DNA of 24,627 nucleotides, from positions 1 through 24,627 of the forward strand of contig JALOAH010000062.1 of the NCBI GenBank assembly GCA_023228865.1. The letters are read 5' to 3'. Below the pieces are notes generated by a model. That model was not told where the DNA came from, did no database searches, and saw nothing but the letters and a program-made list of their open reading frames with translations. This document shows, in pieces, positions 22,633 to 24,627 of the stretch (positions are counted from its first letter, which is position 1; the number at the start of each line of letters is the position of its first letter). A program made the position numbers and the translations under genes. This stretch comes from Porticoccaceae bacterium (GTDB lineage Bacteria; Pseudomonadota; Gammaproteobacteria; Pseudomonadales; Porticoccaceae).

Positions 22633-22836
22633 ATGAACATTGACCGTCTTGTTTTCGCCATCGCCGGCAGTTTTATTTTACTGTCGCTGCTATTGAGCCA
22701 GCTCCACTCCATTTACTGGCTGTGGTTTACCGCCTTTGTCGGTGCCAACATGTTACAGGCGGCGTTTAGCGGCTTTTGTCCTCTGGCCATTATGTTGAAA
22801 AAAGTCGGCAAGCCCTCTGGCTGTGCGTTTCAGTAA
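22633..22836 (+). CDS. DUF2892 / YgaP-type membrane protein
   Basis: A 67-aa inner-membrane protein with two helices (about residues 5-25 and 30-50) and the family motif [20 protein letters not shown], ending in GKPSGCAFQ. The family is the membrane domain of rhodanese-like YgaP and is often encoded with sulfide-oxidation or BigR-controlled genes. The two cysteines (FCPL and GCAF) are typical and could handle sulfane sulfur, but no activity has been assigned that I know of. AGAGGAAAATCACC gives a strong ribosome binding site. It ends the sqr operon. Confidence 0.88.
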   Translation: MNIDRLVFAIAGSFILLSLLLSQLHSIYWLWFTAFVGANMLQAAFSGFCPLAIMLKKVGKPSGCAFQ

Positions 22837-22841
22837 TTGCG

Positions 22842-23366
22842 TTGGCCGACAAACGGGTATTTTTTGCCCTGCAACCCGATGATAGGGTGCGGCAAACAAT
22901 TGCCGCTGTTACTTCAGCACTACCGCTTTGCGGCGCCAAAATCATTGCCGAGGCCAATCTCCATCTGACCTTGGGTTTTTTGGGCGCCGTGCCAGAGTCT
23001 CGGCTGCACAACATTATTAGCGCTGCGGCTGGAATTCCATTTACGGAATTTTCCCTGCACATAGACAGGATCGGCTGGTGGCAAAAACCGGCGGTGCTGT
23101 GGCTCGGCTGCTGCCATCCACCAGAACCGTTGATAACGCTGGCGGCCAATATCCGCAAACTGGCGCAAGGTCAGGAAATCCCGGCGATCAATCAAAGGTT
23201 CGAGCTTCATATTACCATTGCCAAAAAAGTAGCTGAGCCTGTAGCGAATTTTTCATTTGCCCCGATTCACTGGCACTGCGACAGCTTTTGTCTGCTGGAA
23301 TCCGTTTCTGAAAAGGACGGGATGAAATACAGACTGCTGCATCAATGGCCGGAATCACAGACATAA
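22842..23366 (+). CDS. thpR: RNA 2',3'-cyclic phosphodiesterase (ThpR)
   Basis: A 174-aa member of the 2H phosphoesterase superfamily, with both HxTx motifs: HLTL (residues 41-44) followed by GFLG, and HITI (123-126). It opens 2',3'-cyclic phosphate ends of RNA and can act as a reversible 2'-5' ligase. I chose the TTG at 22842 because it gives MADKRVFFALQPDD, which matches family N-termini. The ATG at 22776 would add 22 residues of unrelated sequence inside the DUF2892 gene. No good ribosome binding site precedes the TTG, so translation may depend on coupling with the gene that ends six bases earlier. A bidirectional terminator follows immediately. Confidence 0.87.
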   Translation: MADKRVFFALQPDDRVRQTIAAVTSALPLCGAKIIAEANLHLTLGFLGAVPESRLHNIISAAAGIPFTEFSLHIDRIGWWQKPAVLWLGCCHPPEPLITLAANIRKLAQGQEIPAINQRFELHITIAKKVAEPVANFSFAPIHWHCDSFCLLESVSEKDGMKYRLLHQWPESQT

Positions 23367-23394
23367 AAAAACAGAGCCGAAGCTCTGTTTTTTT
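23365..23394. terminator. bidirectional intrinsic terminator
   Basis: CAGAGC (23372-23377), loop CGAA, GCTCTG (23382-23387), flanked by seven A on the left and seven T on the right, form a fully symmetric terminator. It stops thpR transcription rightward (it overlaps the thpR stop codon) and pnp transcription leftward (it lies about 20 bases past the pnp stop). The CGAA tetraloop is a stable GNRA-like loop common in terminators. Confidence 0.92.
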
Positions 23395-23415
23395 ACTTAC
23401 TGAGTAGCCTGAAGC

Positions 23416-24627
23416 TTACTGGCTGATCTCAGGCGCATCGGCAACGGGGACAGGCTCAGCTTTGGGAGCTTCGCTGCCACCTTCTTCGGCAATCGCTTCC
23501 TTGATGGAAAGCTTAATGCGACCACGGCTGTCGACATCCAGGACTTTAACACGTACCGTCTGGCCTTCCTTGAGGTAGTCGCTGACAGCATTTACGCGCT
23601 CTTCGGCGATCTGGGAAATATGCACCAGACCGTCGAGACCCGGCAGGAAGGTGACAAAAGCGCCGAAGTCGACAACACGGGCAACAACGCCATCGTAGAT
23701 CATGCCAATTTCCGGCTCGGCGGTGATCTGCTCGATGCGGGTGATGGCCGCCTTGAGACCGTCGGCGTCATCACTGTAGATGCGAATGCTGCCATCGTCT
23801 TCGATGTCGATGGTGGCGCCGGTTTCTTCCGTAAGGGCGCGAATGGTGGCGCCGCCTTTGCCAATAACATCGCGAATTTTGTCGACGTTGATCTTCATGG
23901 TGTGATAGCGGGGCGCGCTTTCAGACACTTCCTCGCGACCCTGGGAAATCACCTTGTTCATTTCACCGAGGATATGCAGGCGCGCCTGCTGTGCCTGGGC
24001 AAGGGCGATTTCCATGATTTCTTCGGTAATGCCTTCGATTTTGATGTCCATCTGCAGGGCGGTGACACCGGCGTCGGTACCCGCCACTTTGAAGTCCATA
24101 TCGCCGAGGTGGTCTTCATCGCCGAGGATGTCGGTGAGAACGGCAAAGCCGTCATCTTCCTTCACCAGACCCATGGCAATACCGGCAACCGGCGCCTTGA
24201 GGGGTACACCCGCATCCATCAGCGCCAGGCTGGTGCCGCAGACCGAAGCCATGGAGCTGGAGCCGTTGGATTCGGTAATTTCAGACACCACGCGAATGGT
24301 GTAGGGGAAATCTTCCTCTTTGGGCAACACTGCAGCGACACCGCGACGGGCAAGACGACCATGACCGATTTCCCGGCGACCGGCACTGCCGACACGACCG
24401 CACTCACCCACAGAGTAGGGAGGGAAGTTGTAGTGGAGCATAAAGTTGTCTTTGCGACCGCCTTCAAGGGCATCGATATTCTGGGCATCGCGCAGCGAAC
24501 CCAACGTTGCCGCGACAATCGCCTGGGTTTCACCGCGGGTAAACAGGGCGGTGCCGTGAACCTTGGGAAGAATGCCAACCTGTACGCTGATGGGACGCAC
24601 GGTTTTCTGGTCGCGGCCATCGATGCG
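23416..24627 (-). CDS. pnp: polyribonucleotide nucleotidyltransferase, 5'-truncated by the window end
   Basis: The C-terminal 403 residues of PNPase, the phosphorolytic 3'-5' exoribonuclease of the degradosome; the frame stays open to the window edge ([12 protein letters not shown]), so the N-terminal RNase PH domain lies outside. Visible are the second RNase PH domain with FTRGETQA and the active-site region [14 protein letters not shown], with both catalytic Asp. A KH domain follows ([20 protein letters not shown]), then an S1 domain ([20 protein letters not shown] to [13 protein letters not shown]), and a Glu/Pro/Ala-rich tail ending EISQ. Nothing is unusual. The gene ends about 20 bases from the terminator it shares with thpR. 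Confidence 0.97.
   Translation of the reverse strand, partial: RIDGRDQKTVRPISVQVGILPKVHGTALFTRGETQAIVAATLGSLRDAQNIDALEGGRKDNFMLHYNFPPYSVGECGRVGSAGRREIGHGRLARRGVAAVLPKEEDFPYTIRVVSEITESNGSSSMASVCGTSLALMDAGVPLKAPVAGIAMGLVKEDDGFAVLTDILGDEDHLGDMDFKVAGTDAGVTALQMDIKIEGITEEIMEIALAQAQQARLHILGEMNKVISQGREEVSESAPRYHTMKINVDKIRDVIGKGGATIRALTEETGATIDIEDDGSIRIYSDDADGLKAAITRIEQITAEPEIGMIYDGVVARVVDFGAFVTFLPGLDGLVHISQIAEERVNAVSDYLKEGQTVRVKVLDVDSRGRIKLSIKEAIAEEGGSEAPKAEPVPVADAPEISQ

Overview
The window looks like a chromosomal segment of a Gram-negative gammaproteobacterium, perhaps marine or another heterotroph with wide metabolic range. The reasons are the outer-membrane barrel and lipoprotein-sorting-type proteins, a fused-subunit (PhaAB/ShaAB-type) Mrp antiporter operon, a type I sulfide:quinone oxidoreductase, a PNPase and a ThpR. 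This placement is inference; no rRNA or other phylogenetic marker beyond the truncated pnp is present. No tRNA, rRNA, CRISPR array, prophage or insertion sequence was seen.

Layout, left to right. 1-635: no recognisable gene, but a perfect 8-bp hairpin and a good sigma70-like promoter. 636-3809: acyl-CoA dehydrogenase, APH-family phosphotransferase and a VOC-fold protein, all on +. The kinase/dehydrogenase pairing resembles eukaryotic ACAD10/11 and the Lva (4-hydroxyacyl-CoA) pathway. 3925-5259: a small membrane protein (-), a degenerate dispersed palindromic repeat, a DUF3820 protein (+) and a YgjP-like zinc metallopeptidase (-), the last two sharing overlapping stop codons. 5551-8320: AraC-type regulator, Rieske oxygenase alpha subunit and a translationally coupled 118-aa protein of unknown function. 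8750-15720: six-gene Mrp Na+(K+)/H+ antiporter operon (A and B fused, then C, D, E, F, G, with start/stop overlaps throughout) followed by an MscS-family channel. Sampled lines here look more GC-rich than the flanks.

15847-22836 is the most interesting part. An AT-rich divergent promoter (about 20896-20937) separates two units. Leftward runs a three-gene export cassette: an RND/MMPL transporter, a LolA-like periplasmic protein and an outer-membrane barrel with an unusual N-terminal triple repeat. Rightward runs an ArsR-family repressor whose two cysteines have exactly the spacing of the SqrR/BigR persulfide sensors, then a type I sulfide:quinone oxidoreductase and a DUF2892 membrane protein. 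The simplest reading is that a sulfide/persulfide sensor controls both sulfide oxidation and an envelope export machine.

The window ends with thpR (RNA 2',3'-cyclic phosphodiesterase, probable TTG start), a textbook bidirectional terminator, and the 3' part of pnp on the minus strand, whose 5' end lies beyond the window.
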